NCBI GenBank assembly: GCA_016868095.1
Contig: VGHV01000038.1
Coordinates: 1 to 12,417 of the forward strand
Direction of reading: 5' to 3'
DNA length: 12,417 nt
Source of the DNA: Betaproteobacteria bacterium
GTDB lineage: Bacteria > Pseudomonadota > Gammaproteobacteria > Burkholderiales > Burkholderiaceae_E
The translations under genes were made by a program, and so were the position numbers. A model generated the notes under the pieces. It saw only the letters and a list, made by a program, of their open reading frames with translations. It was not told where the DNA came from and did no database searches. Position 1 is the stretch's first letter; each line of letters begins with the position of its first letter. Positions 1-7,899 of the stretch are shown here, piece after piece.

Positions 1-1871
1 CCGTTTCGCGAGAACAAGTCCTGGAGGCGCGTAGTGCCCGTGATGTGTCATGGCGGGGAATCAAGCAGGCTCCCCAGTCCTTGTCGGATCGGTCCGCAGG
101 GTTCGAGGCACAGATCGCCGTAGCAGACAAGCTTGCCGACAACCGTCTGGACCGCGCTCAGTACGAAGCTGATCGTCAATCCAAGACCGATGCCCTTGAG
201 CACAAGCAACGGGAGCATCTGGACTTAGAGCGTCGCCTGCAAGCTGTGAAGAGCCGAAGGGAAGAGCGAATTGCTCAGTGGGATGCATTGGCGACCGCTT
301 GCGGCTTGCCGGCGTTGCCATTAGATATGGCACTGACATGGCTTCAACTGCGCCTGGACGTACTGGATCTGGTCAGAGAGCGGTCGGCCGCCGAGCGGCG
401 CTTATTGGCGCAGCAAGCAGCGGCGGCGAACATCAGAGACAGTCTTTGGAGCCGACTTGGACATGATCCAGCGGAATCACCCGCACCGGAACTCAACGTG
501 TGCCTGCGCGAGGCCCGCGCTCTGATTACGCAAGCGGACCAGGCTCAGGGGCAACGCAAGACGCTGGAGAAGCAGATCCGCGAAGGACAACGCAGCCTGG
601 GCCAGCTGCGAGAAGTACTTCAGTCTGCTCAGAAAGATTGGGACTCATGGATGAAGTCCTGGCAGGTAGCGGTGCAATCCGTGGGCTACGGTGCCGATAC
701 ACCTGTCGATCAGGTGGATGCGGAGATCGACGTGATGCAGGACGTTGAGCGCCTGTTGGACCGCATCCGCAGCATTCGCAGCGAGCGAATTGAAACGATG
801 CAGGCCGATCTTGATGGCCTGGCAGCAACCGCTAAAAGCCTGATCGCGCGGGTTTCACCAGACTTGGCCGATCAGTCACCTGAGGATATTTCTCTGGAGC
901 TGGCCCGACGCCTGGACCTCGCGCAGAAGGCCGAGGCAGCAGCGAACGACTTGTTGGTGCACTTGCAGCGCAGCAAGACTGAGTTGACCGAAGCCCAGAA
1001 GCGCCTGCAAGCGGTGTACGCCCGATTGGCCCCACTGATGGCAGCAGCAGGCGTGGAGGAGGTGACGGCCATCGGACGGGCGATTGAACGTTCCGACGAA
1101 AGGCGGGCAGTTGAGGGCAAGATTCAGTCTGCCGAGCAGGATTTGACACAGACAGCGGACGGCCTGTCATTGGAAGACCTGCGAAGGGAGAGCGAAAGCG
1201 TCGGAGCTGATGAGCTCAAGACGGAGCTCGATCGCTTGGCTGCGGCTTCCCGCGAGGTCGTAGATCAGATCGCATCGCTCAGCAACGAGTTCGGCGCGCA
1301 GAAGATCGCTTTCGATGTCCTGGACGGCACCGATCAGGCGGCCCGAGCCGAGGCGCAGCGTCAGGAGGCGATTGCCGCCATGGCGGATGCTGCCGAGCGC
1401 TACCTACGGCTGCAGACGGCTGCACGTCTTCTGAAGTGGTCAATCGAAAAGTTTCGCGAGACCAAGCAGGGTCCCATGCTGTCCAAGGCATCCACTATCT
1501 TCAATGGTTTGACGCTGGACTCCTTCAGCCGTCTGCTGGTGGACTCAGAGGGGGATGCGCCACGCTTGTTCGGCGTCCGCCCAAGCGGCGAGCAGGTGGA
1601 TGTCACCGGAATGAGTGAGGGGTCTCGCGACCAGTTGTATCTGGCGCTCCGGCTGTCAGCGCTTGAGCTTCATGTTGAGCAAGGATTCACCATGCCACTC
1701 ATCGCGGACGACCTGTTCATCAATTTTGATGATCGCCGCACGGCAGCGGGGCTGAAGGTGCTTGGCGACCTGTCGCGCAGCATGCAGGTTGTTTTTCTCA
1801 CGCACCATCACCACCTTATTTCACTTGCTAAGGAGGCTCTAGGAGCAGACCTAAACATATTGTGGCTTTAG
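1..1871 (+). CDS. YhaN-like SMC/Rad50-type AAA ATPase, C-terminal part (cut by left edge)
   Basis: The frame is open from the first complete codon (base 3) to the TAG at 1869-1871, so about 622 residues of a longer protein are present. A GTG at 45 exists, but the frame continues upstream without a stop, so it is not the true start. Most of the visible part is charged, Glu/Arg/Ala/Leu-rich helical sequence of the kind that forms coiled coils. The last ~85 residues form the C-terminal half of an ABC-type ATPase head: signature-like SEGSRDQLYLALRL from 1614, Walker B MPLIADDLF near 1692-1718, D-loop NFDD, and an H-loop in FLTHHHH near 1794-1814. Walker A must lie in the missing N-terminus. YhaN-like proteins are usually encoded beside an SbcD-like nuclease (YhaO type) and are thought to act on DNA ends; whether that partner is present is unknown. 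G+C is clearly higher than in the other genes here. The family class is secure; the exact subfamily is less so. Confidence 0.85.
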   Translation, partial: VSREQVLEARSARDVSWRGIKQAPQSLSDRSAGFEAQIAVADKLADNRLDRAQYEADRQSKTDALEHKQREHLDLERRLQAVKSRREERIAQWDALATACGLPALPLDMALTWLQLRLDVLDLVRERSAAERRLLAQQAAAANIRDSLWSRLGHDPAESPAPELNVCLREARALITQADQAQGQRKTLEKQIREGQRSLGQLREVLQSAQKDWDSWMKSWQVAVQSVGYGADTPVDQVDAEIDVMQDVERLLDRIRSIRSERIETMQADLDGLAATAKSLIARVSPDLADQSPEDISLELARRLDLAQKAEAAANDLLVHLQRSKTELTEAQKRLQAVYARLAPLMAAAGVEEVTAIGRAIERSDERRAVEGKIQSAEQDLTQTADGLSLEDLRRESESVGADELKTELDRLAAASREVVDQIASLSNEFGAQKIAFDVLDGTDQAARAEAQRQEAIAAMADAAERYLRLQTAARLLKWSIEKFRETKQGPMLSKASTIFNGLTLDSFSRLLVDSEGDAPRLFGVRPSGEQVDVTGMSEGSRDQLYLALRLSALELHVEQGFTMPLIADDLFINFDDRRTAAGLKVLGDLSRSMQVVFLTHHHHLISLAKEALGADLNILWL

Positions 1872-2072
1872 ACTAAATTGGGTTGGCTTGGCGCCTTCCT
1901 TCGATTTGGGCTCTGTGATATTCATCGCTCCCCACGTATCAAGAACCTCGCGATACGGGACGGATGAAACTCAAGATTCAAGGTGTAAAGGAGATTTGTA
2001 AGGGCGCTACATAATCTTATTCAAATAGACTAAGTAATCAGACTGGCTTGGAACTTGAAACCTTATTCTGGT
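1872..2072. other. Intergenic stretch after the ATPase gene, nothing recognised
   Basis: I see no gene, tRNA or convincing terminator between the ATPase stop codon and the start of the left direct repeat. Base composition drops from the G+C-rich ATPase gene to a more A+T-rich sequence, so a junction between DNA of different origin may lie here. Confidence 0.5.
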
Positions 2073-2181
2073 GCCCTCACCCACCCGCAACCACCCTCAC
2101 CTTCCTCGCGCCAACGCTCGGTACGACAAAAGCAAGGCTGTTTCCTCCGCCTAGCGTATGGAAAAATAAACCCTCTCGATT

Positions 2182-2238
2182 AGTCCGCAAGTAAGCCATT
2201 GATTTAATGGTTAATTTTTTTAACACTGCTTGCGGACT
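2182..2238. repeat. 10-bp inverted repeat in left copy, possible recombinase or regulator site
   Basis: AGTCCGCAAG at 2182-2191 is matched by its exact reverse complement CTTGCGGACT at 2229-2238. The A+T-rich spacer contains a second small palindrome, CCATT-gattt-AATGG. Both 10-bp arms are unchanged in the right repeat copy, while the spacer between them holds six of the ~23 differences. Conserved arms around a variable A+T-rich spacer suggest a protein-binding site pair. No recombinase gene is in the window to match it. Confidence 0.5.
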
Positions 2239-2385
2239 TCGGAATCGCCCTCACCAGAAGGGCTTCAGAGAAACCGGGTAAACGCAGAGGATTGGGCCCA
2301 AATAGGCCAAAACCGACCAAACCCCGCGGTCCGCAGGTTTTGGCATTCACCCGCACCTTTCCGCAGGGGTTTGCAAGGCTTGCAG

Positions 2386-2417
2386 GAAGAGGACCCCTAA
2401 CTCAGAGGAGTTAGGGG
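2386..2417 (-). terminator. Decayed copy of the ssrA terminator, possible end of the amide operon
   Basis: The perfect stem CCCCTAACTC-agag-GAGTTAGGGG lies at 2394-2417. On the minus strand it is followed by TCCTCTTCC, whereas the right copy has a run of five T. The stem is intact and lies about 115 bases beyond the stop of the last operon gene, so it may still slow or end operon transcription, but the weakened U-tract makes it a poorer intrinsic terminator than its sister at 11165-11195. Confidence 0.45.
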
Positions 2418-2428
2418 TTTGAGATTGG

Positions 2429-2532
2429 AGGTTGAGTTTGTGAGCACCATACATCGATAAGCTAGATCTTGTACAGTCGGGGAAGAGTTGGCTTCAACGA
2501 AGCAAGCGCCAGAAGCTCGTGGATTTTGCCTT
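2429..2532. other. Spacer between left repeat and operon end
   Basis: About 100 bases lie between the end of the left repeat and the stop of the nitrile-pathway-type amidase. A small hairpin GCTTC-aac-GAAGC near 2493-2505 is visible, without a following T-run on the minus strand. No gene is recognised. Confidence 0.4.
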
Positions 2533-4050
2533 CTAAATATCCTTCCAGTCCCCAGACTGCTCGAAATCGAAGGCAGCTCGGTAAATCGTGGCCTCATCGT
2601 AGTGCTTGCCAATGAGCATCATACCAACAGGTAATCCATCCACAAGCCCGCAGGGAACGCTCATTGCGGGGTGCCCAGTTACATCGAATGGACATGTATT
2701 GGGCAGCATTTCAAATGCGCGGGACACGATCTCTTGAACTGGAGCACCTGTTTTTGGCAGAGGCGTCGCGGTAAGTGGCAGAGTCGGCATAACCAACAAG
2801 TCGTACTTTGCGAATGCATCGTCATAAGCCTCACGAAGTTTACGTGACTGATTCTGCGCTTTTGCGTAGTAGTGACCTCGATAATGTTCAATAAAGTATT
2901 GCCCGAGGACCATCGTAAGTTTTAATGTATCAGATAGTTCATCGGCGCGCTGCTTCCATCCTGCATGAAAGTCAATCATGCTGGTCACATAGAGCCCCTT
3001 CCAATTGAATCCATGACCATTGTCTTTCATCATCTGCTGCGTTGCGCCTTCTGCAGCGATGGGTAACCAAATTGCTGGTCCGAGTCGGTGGTAGGGAATA
3101 GACACATCTTCGACCGTAGCTCCCAAAGCCTTAAAACGTTCAATCGCTGCCCTCACTTTTAAATCTGATGTAGCCAGCGACTGAGGCCAATCAAAGCCTT
3201 CGGTTACGATTCCAATCTTTAAGCCTTTAACCCCTTGCTTCATAAGTTCACTGTAGGGTTGTGCATCGCGTCCAGCATGTTGGCGAGGATCAAGACCATC
3301 CGGACCCGCCAGCACTTCAAGCATGAGCGCATTGTCGGTAACATTTCCAGTCATAGGACCAGTGTGATCAATCGTGAGTTCAATCGGCATAATCCCTGTG
3401 TAGGGTACGAGACCATGAGTCGGCTTCATGCCATAAATGCCGCAATATGAGGCCGGCATCCTAATAGACCCTCCTTGATCGCCTCCGATTGCCATATCTA
3501 CTTCTCCAGCAGCCACTAACGCCGCACTTCCGGAAGAAGAGCCACCAGCCGAATAACCTATGCGGTGAGGGTTGTGAACAGGCCCAGTTGCACTTGTGTG
3601 AGAGCCGCCGGAAAAACAGTAATACTCACAAACAGACTTTCCTACAATCGTGGCGCCAGCATCAAGCAAACGGGTTACCACGGTCGCATCAACATTAGGC
3701 ATATAACCCTCAAGGGTTGACGCTCCATTCATCATCGGGACGCCCGCCACACAAACATTGTCTTTTATAACCACTGACTTGCCTTGTAACTTGCCAGAGG
3801 ATGCTCCTCGAATGGTCGTTTTTATGTACCACGCACCGTATTTGTTCTCATCGCCTTGGGGCTGATAACCAGGCGTCCGCGGGTACGTCACCTGCGGCAC
3901 GTTGTCTGGCATTGAATCAACGATATCGTATGCATCAAAGTTACCCTGAAGCAACTCGTTGTAGGCTTTAGCTTCTTCTGAACTTAGATGTATTCCTAAA
4001 GAGAGCGCAACGTCTTGAATCTGTCCATCGGTTGGACGTTTGATCGGCAT
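2533..4050 (-). CDS. Amidase-signature amidohydrolase, nitrile-pathway amidase type
   Basis: The 505-residue protein belongs to the amidase-signature family, which hydrolyses carboxamides to carboxylate plus ammonia in the cytoplasm. The Lys-Ser-Ser triad is complete: Lys96 in VVIKDN, Ser171 in AGGSSSGS, and nucleophile Ser195 in DQGGSIRMP. These positions match those I recall for the Rhodococcus enantioselective amidase of nitrile degradation (Lys96/Ser171/Ser195), and [13 protein letters not shown] also resembles that group; full length agrees as well. The N-terminal ~80 residues before the catalytic core are typical of this subgroup and absent from GatA. ATG at 4050 is preceded by GGAGG with 7-nt spacing. 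It is the last gene of the transporter operon, 59 bases after the LivF-type ATPase. No nitrile hydratase or aldoxime dehydratase gene is visible, so imported amides rather than nitriles are the likelier substrate. Substrate specificity is inferred only. Confidence 0.93.
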   Translation of the reverse strand: MPIKRPTDGQIQDVALSLGIHLSSEEAKAYNELLQGNFDAYDIVDSMPDNVPQVTYPRTPGYQPQGDENKYGAWYIKTTIRGASSGKLQGKSVVIKDNVCVAGVPMMNGASTLEGYMPNVDATVVTRLLDAGATIVGKSVCEYYCFSGGSHTSATGPVHNPHRIGYSAGGSSSGSAALVAAGEVDMAIGGDQGGSIRMPASYCGIYGMKPTHGLVPYTGIMPIELTIDHTGPMTGNVTDNALMLEVLAGPDGLDPRQHAGRDAQPYSELMKQGVKGLKIGIVTEGFDWPQSLATSDLKVRAAIERFKALGATVEDVSIPYHRLGPAIWLPIAAEGATQQMMKDNGHGFNWKGLYVTSMIDFHAGWKQRADELSDTLKLTMVLGQYFIEHYRGHYYAKAQNQSRKLREAYDDAFAKYDLLVMPTLPLTATPLPKTGAPVQEIVSRAFEMLPNTCPFDVTGHPAMSVPCGLVDGLPVGMMLIGKHYDEATIYRAAFDFEQSGDWKDI

Positions 4051-4057
4051 GATTTAT

Positions 4058-4062
4058 CCTCC
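4058..4062 (-). promoter_or_regulatory. Shine-Dalgarno GGAGG for the last-gene amidase
   Basis: GGAGG on the minus strand sits 7 bases before the ATG at 4050. It is the strongest ribosome binding site in the operon together with that of the binding-protein gene. It lets this terminal gene be translated independently of the preceding ATPase gene. Confidence 0.75.
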
Positions 4063-4109
4063 GGTACGTGATTAGGCAAGAAACTTGGTGTTAGTTTCGA
4101 AATGGCTGC

Positions 4110-4811
4110 TCAGGGAGCAAGGAATCTCAAGAGTGCTGGATCTTCTTTAACGTCTGCTACGGGACCGCTTAATACCACCCGCCCGCGCTCCATCACATAA
4201 GCGGTCTGCGCGACCTTCATCGCCAATTCAATATGCTGCTCGACCAAAACTACCGACATCGAAGTCGAAAGTCTAATGAGTTGTTCGGCAATCTCCTCAA
4301 TAACCCCGATCCATACCCCTTCAGTTGGCTCATCCAACATCAAAAGCTTCGGTCTGCCAAGGATCGCCCGGCCTATCGCAACCATTTTTCGTTCACCCCC
4401 GGACAAGGTGCCAGCAGCCTGGCCCAGCCGCTTCCCCAACTTCGGAAAAATACTTAAGACTTCCTCGATACCCGCGTCATTTTTAGAAAAACTTGCACCG
4501 AGTCGTAAATTTTCGCTGACCGTCAATCCAGAGAATATTGCGTCATCCTGTGGTACATATCCAAGTCCATCCCTCGCTCGCTTCTCCATTGAAAATCTAT
4601 CGATGCGTTTGCCGTTAAATTGAATCGCGCCTGAAATGGCTGGCAAATCACCTGCAATTGCTTTAAGTAAGGTGGTTTTGCCAGCTCCATTGCGGCCAAG
4701 TACGCAGACCGCACCCTTGACAGGAACTTCAAGTGACAGGCCGAAAAGCACTTGGCTCCGCCCGTAACCCGAACATAGTTGATCTACGCTTAACAAGGGT
4801 GAATCAAGCAT
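4110..4811 (-). CDS. ABC transporter ATPase, LivF/UrtE type
   Basis: The 233-residue nucleotide-binding subunit would power a branched-chain amino acid/urea/amide class importer at the cytoplasmic face of the inner membrane. All motifs are present: Walker A GRNGAGKT (39-46), Q-loop Gln88 in GYVPQDD, signature LSGGE (136-140), Walker B LLMLDE (156-161) and His193 in VEQHIE. Length fits LivF/UrtE. The D-loop region reads TEGVWIGVIEEI, where I would expect TEGI.P.VIEEI; the usual Pro is Ile, possibly neutral. The ATG at 4811 follows the stop of the LivG-type gene by one base (TGA-C-ATG), so translation is probably coupled. It pairs with the ATPase gene just upstream to form a heterodimer. Confidence 0.93.
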   Translation of the reverse strand: MLDSPLLSVDQLCSGYGRSQVLFGLSLEVPVKGAVCVLGRNGAGKTTLLKAIAGDLPAISGAIQFNGKRIDRFSMEKRARDGLGYVPQDDAIFSGLTVSENLRLGASFSKNDAGIEEVLSIFPKLGKRLGQAAGTLSGGERKMVAIGRAILGRPKLLMLDEPTEGVWIGVIEEIAEQLIRLSTSMSVVLVEQHIELAMKVAQTAYVMERGRVVLSGPVADVKEDPALLRFLAP

Positions 4812-4812
4812 G

Positions 4813-5550
4813 TCAGACTCTGGTTGTGTACGCTTGTTGGGCTTTAGTTGAATTCTGAATCTGTTCGACCGTACCAGTATCCAAGACTTTACCCTGATCT
4901 AAAAGAGTGATCTCGTCACTTATCTCGCGGATGAAGTCTAGGTCGTGTTCAACAATGAGAAGCGAACACTCCTCCTTAATCGGACGCAATAACTCACCGG
5001 TAATTCTTCTTTCTTCGGGACTCATACCCGCTGTCGGCTCGTCGAGCAACAGTAATTTTGGACCAATTGCAAGCGCCATCGCAATTTCTAACCACTGCTG
5101 CTCGCCGTGGGATAAAACCCCAGCTAGCTCGTCCGCTCGATCAGCAAGTTGAAAACGGTCAAGTGCTGACATCACCTGATCCTTAAGAGTCAGGCGGGTT
5201 TTTGAAAGAAGGAGCGACCAAAGGGAATTTGAGGCTTGTACTGCCAAAAGAACGTTGTCATACACCGATAGCTCATCCAGTACTGCGGTTATCTGAAACT
5301 TCAGACTCAATCCAAGTCGGGCACGTTCATAGGAGCTCGCATCAGTAATGTCCTGACCGTTAAAGCAAATTGTTCCGGATGACGGAAGGTGTGCTCCGGC
5401 AATTGCCTTGAGGAAGGTGCTTTTCCCAGAGCCGTTTGGGCCAATCAAACCGTGGAATGAATTGCGCTTGACCACGAGATCAACGCCATCAAGCGCCTGC
5501 AAAGTACCGTAGCGCTTCGTCAGCTGTGAAACTACCAACATGTCGCTCAT
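4813..5550 (-). CDS. ABC transporter ATPase, LivG/UrtD type
   Basis: This is the second ATPase of the importer, 245 residues from the ATG at 5550. The same frame is open up to 5664, but the extra 38 residues overlap the permease gene, lack family similarity, and would ignore the ATGA junction at 5547-5550 where the permease stop overlaps this start; the short form is preferred. Motifs: Walker A GPNGSGKST (37-45), Q-loop Gln86 in LKFQIT, signature LSHGEQQWLEI (146-156), Walker B LLLLDE (166-171), His202 in VEHDLDF. The LSHG..QWLEI signature and KFQ motif are characteristic of urea-transporter UrtD-like subunits rather than amino-acid LivG, where LSYG/LPYG is usual. That points to a urea or short-chain amide substrate. 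Confidence 0.92.
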   Translation of the reverse strand: MSDMLVVSQLTKRYGTLQALDGVDLVVKRNSFHGLIGPNGSGKSTFLKAIAGAHLPSSGTICFNGQDITDASSYERARLGLSLKFQITAVLDELSVYDNVLLAVQASNSLWSLLLSKTRLTLKDQVMSALDRFQLADRADELAGVLSHGEQQWLEIAMALAIGPKLLLLDEPTAGMSPEERRITGELLRPIKEECSLLIVEHDLDFIREISDEITLLDQGKVLDTGTVEQIQNSTKAQQAYTTRV

Positions 5551-6563
5551 CGCCGTCCGCCATAGGATCCGATCCGCTCTCTCGCCGTGACAAAAAAGCC
5601 CAGGATTCCAGTTGGCTTGAATGCGACAACACTCAGAAGCAGTGCGCCGAGAATTACAGGCCAATACTGCTTGATCGCATCCTGATCGGCTAGGAAATAG
5701 CTAATGGTTTCAATCAGAAACACGCCAACAACCGGTCCGATCAGTGTGCCACCACCTCCAAATAACGCATACAGTACGGCTGTCGTTGAAAGACCTGGCC
5801 CCATATTTCCAGGTCCGATGAACCCCTGGTGAAACGCAAAAATCGCGCCCGCTAATCCGGCAAGCATTCCCGCGAACGAAAAGATCAATGCTTTGAAAAC
5901 TTGTATTCGATACCCTAAAAAAGCAAGTCGCTCCTCGTTCTGTCGCATTCCGGCAAGCACCAAACCAAACTGTGACCGCACTATTACGCGTGAAACTAGG
6001 TACGCTACCACTAGTATGAAAAGTGCCAGGTGATAAAAACCAATTCCTTCTACCATCTCGACGTCCCCGAATTGAAGCAGTTTGACTGAGGACATACCGT
6101 TTCCAGCACCTACGTACTGCCAGCCTGAGACCAGCCTCTCCGCCGCGTACGCTCCCGTTAGCGTGCCTAGTGATACGAAGATTACGGACGGCGTTCGACG
6201 CCCTAGTAGCAGAAAGGCCGCAAAAAAGAAGGAAAGCAAGAGACCAACGGCCATCGCCAAGGGTAAAGCGCCCCAACCGTAGCTGTATCCAAAATCACGA
6301 CCTACTAGCGCAACGACGTAACCGGCAACTCCGAAAAAAAGCGCCTGACCAAAGCTCATTATTCCTGAGTATCCCCAGCAAAGATCAAAACTAATCGCTA
6401 GCAACGAAAGTATAAGGATATTTGTTCCCAGAGTTATCAACTCTGGCGTTGATATCAATACCCAGGGCGCAATCAGTGCGGATATTAGTACAGCTAACTC
6501 AATTATCGGAAGAACAGACCTAAATTCACGTGCAGGCGGGATAAAGCCAGACAGCTTAACCAT
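5547..6563 (-). CDS. ABC transporter permease, LivM/UrtC type
   Basis: The 338-residue integral membrane subunit has about nine or ten hydrophobic segments. Diagnostic stretches are GYSGIMSFGQALFFG (64-78), typical of LivM/UrtC, and the cytoplasmic coupling loop GMRQNEERLAFLGY (205-218), which contacts an ATPase. The C-terminus carries FKPTGILGFF, usual in the family. With the LivH-type permease it forms the transmembrane pore. The stop overlaps the next ATPase start (ATGA). The ATG at 6563 has no good Shine-Dalgarno; a 70-base gap containing a strong hairpin separates it from the binding-protein gene, so its translation is probably kept low relative to that protein. Confidence 0.93.
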   Translation of the reverse strand: MVKLSGFIPPAREFRSVLPIIELAVLISALIAPWVLISTPELITLGTNILILSLLAISFDLCWGYSGIMSFGQALFFGVAGYVVALVGRDFGYSYGWGALPLAMAVGLLLSFFFAAFLLLGRRTPSVIFVSLGTLTGAYAAERLVSGWQYVGAGNGMSSVKLLQFGDVEMVEGIGFYHLALFILVVAYLVSRVIVRSQFGLVLAGMRQNEERLAFLGYRIQVFKALIFSFAGMLAGLAGAIFAFHQGFIGPGNMGPGLSTTAVLYALFGGGGTLIGPVVGVFLIETISYFLADQDAIKQYWPVILGALLLSVVAFKPTGILGFFVTARERIGSYGGRR

Positions 6564-6596
6564 GAATTGATTTGCCTAGTAAACGGTGTCGTGGAG

Positions 6597-6624
6597 CAAG
6601 TGGCGAGCTTAAGCCCGCCACTTG
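6597..6624 (-). promoter_or_regulatory. Intercistronic hairpin between binding-protein and permease genes
   Basis: CAAGTGGCG (6597-6605) pairs perfectly with CGCCACTTG (6616-6624) around a 10-base centre that itself contains the palindrome GCTTAAGC. No T-run follows on the minus strand, so it is not a classical terminator. It lies within the 70-base gap after the binding-protein stop codon. Stem-loops at this place in binding-protein transporter operons (for example malE-malF) protect the upstream mRNA from 3' decay and so raise binding-protein output; the same role is inferred here. Confidence 0.65.
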
Positions 6625-6633
6625 TGTGTGCAT

Positions 6634-7899
6634 TCAGCACTCTTTAGGATCAACCATGTTGTACTTAGAAATGATATCCCAGCGTAATCTGTCTCCGTCG
6701 ATTTTCTTACACTGTGCGATGTACATATTCATCTTTGCGTGCATCTTCCCAGGGACCATCTCAGCCCCTCCTCCCGGTCCCCGATCAATTTTCGCTCGAT
6801 CGAGCGCTGCTGACACAGCCTCTCTAGCAGTATCTCCCTTCGTTACTCGCGCGGCCGCTTCATAAAGACGGATTCCGCGATACATACCCGTTGCAGCACT
6901 TCCTGCAGTAAACTGGTACTTAGTTCCAGGAAATCTTTTTGCGTAAGCCGCAAGTAGTTCTTTGCTAAATGGGTCATCGACAGTATGAAAATAATCGAGG
7001 CAAGAATAAATACCCTCGAGTTCGCGAGCGGGTACATAGTTCAATGAATTTTCATCGAAATAAACGCAAGCTTGTACCCCTCCATTTTTAGGAAAACCAG
7101 ACTCATATAACTGCTTCATGAAGGGTTGAAGCCCTGGCGGAATGATTGTATTAAATACACAATCAACTTTTCCATCGCGAATCTTATTAATGGTTGCCGA
7201 GTATTCAGCTTGATCAAGGGGATAGTATTCCTCGAACACAACCTCTCCGCCATTCGCTTCGATCACCTTTCGTGCATACTTATTTAACAGTTGCGGCCAG
7301 ACATAATTCGCAGATGGCATCGCGAAACGTTTCTTTCCCAGCGTCTTGATAAGGTAAGGAATTAGTTCATCAACTTGCTGAGCTGGAGTTGGCCCCGTGT
7401 TGAACAAGTGTTTAGTGCACTCCTGTCCCTCATACAGCTGTGGATAAAGGTATAGCGTTTTTCCACGATTGACTATTGGATCCTTAATCGCTTGCCGCAT
7501 CGCAGAGGTAATCCCGCCGCACACAACATCGACTTTATCCCGCTGAATCAGCTTTCGTACGTTCGCTACCGCGATTTTCGGATCTGAAGCAGTGTCCTCG
7601 AGAAATAACTGAATTGATCGTCCAGCAATCCCACCAGCAGCATTGATTTGTTCGGCGGCTAGCTGTGCTGCCTGCCAATCTGAATTTCCAGACGGAGCAA
7701 TTGCCCCTGTTATGTCTGTGGCAATTCCCATTTTGATGGGATTTTTCGATTGACCCCACGCCGCTGGTAAAAACCAACTTCCCGGTCCGCCGGCTGTCCA
7801 CCCTGCAGCCGCTAGTGCACCGGCTCCCGTGAGGAAGGCGCGACGGCGAAAAGGTGAGGGCAACCGATTCGACGTTTCATTCAACGATTCATCCTTCAT
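6634..7899 (-). CDS. Periplasmic amide/urea-class substrate-binding protein with Tat signal
   Basis: The 421-residue protein is a type I periplasmic binding protein (Peripla_BP_5/6-like) feeding the importer. The N-terminus has a twin-arginine export signal, FRRRAFLTG (18-25 region), followed by an Ala/Gly-rich hydrophobic stretch and a likely cleavage near AAWG-QS (about residue 49). The mature start IKMGIATDITGAIAPSG and the TGPTPAQQVDELIPYL, YVWPQLLNKYA and EEYYPLDQAEYSATINKI regions resemble UrtA/FmdD-type urea and short-chain amide binding proteins more than LivJ/LivK. Tat export implies folding before transport. The ATG at 7899 overlaps the stop of the LivH-type permease gene by one base (TAATG) and has GGAGG 9 bases upstream, a strong site fitting high expression. 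The ligand is inferred from context. Confidence 0.92.
   Translation of the reverse strand: MKDESLNETSNRLPSPFRRRAFLTGAGALAAAGWTAGGPGSWFLPAAWGQSKNPIKMGIATDITGAIAPSGNSDWQAAQLAAEQINAAGGIAGRSIQLFLEDTASDPKIAVANVRKLIQRDKVDVVCGGITSAMRQAIKDPIVNRGKTLYLYPQLYEGQECTKHLFNTGPTPAQQVDELIPYLIKTLGKKRFAMPSANYVWPQLLNKYARKVIEANGGEVVFEEYYPLDQAEYSATINKIRDGKVDCVFNTIIPPGLQPFMKQLYESGFPKNGGVQACVYFDENSLNYVPARELEGIYSCLDYFHTVDDPFSKELLAAYAKRFPGTKYQFTAGSAATGMYRGIRLYEAAARVTKGDTAREAVSAALDRAKIDRGPGGGAEMVPGKMHAKMNMYIAQCKKIDGDRLRWDIISKYNMVDPKEC

Larger units (their letters stand above)
2073..2428. repeat. 356-bp direct repeat, left copy
   Basis: This block repeats at 10851-11206 in the same orientation and at identical length. 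By hand alignment I count about 23 substitutions and no indels (about 93% identity). Similarity starts at gccctcaccc and stops sharply after gattgg. In the right copy that end coincides with the CCA 3' end of ssrA, so this left copy is the ssrA downstream region without ssrA. Internal structure includes a 10-bp inverted repeat AGTCCGCAAG (2182-2191) / CTTGCGGACT (2229-2238), the palindrome TTGGGCCCAA near 2292-2301, the 9-bp inverted repeat GCCAAAACC (2306-2314) / GGTTTTGGC (2336-2344), and the terminator-like stem 2394-2417. It looks like a duplicated attachment or insertion region rather than a gene. Confidence 0.93.

Noticed and set aside
2397..2612. 71-residue minus-strand frame crossing the amidase end and the left repeat
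   Set aside because: It runs out of frame through the amidase C-terminus and the terminator stem; no similarity seen.
5551..5664. N-terminal extension of the UrtD-type ATPase to 5664
   Set aside because: It overlaps the permease 3' end by over 100 bases and adds residues before the normal ABC start; the ATGA overlap at 5547-5550 is the typical operon junction.
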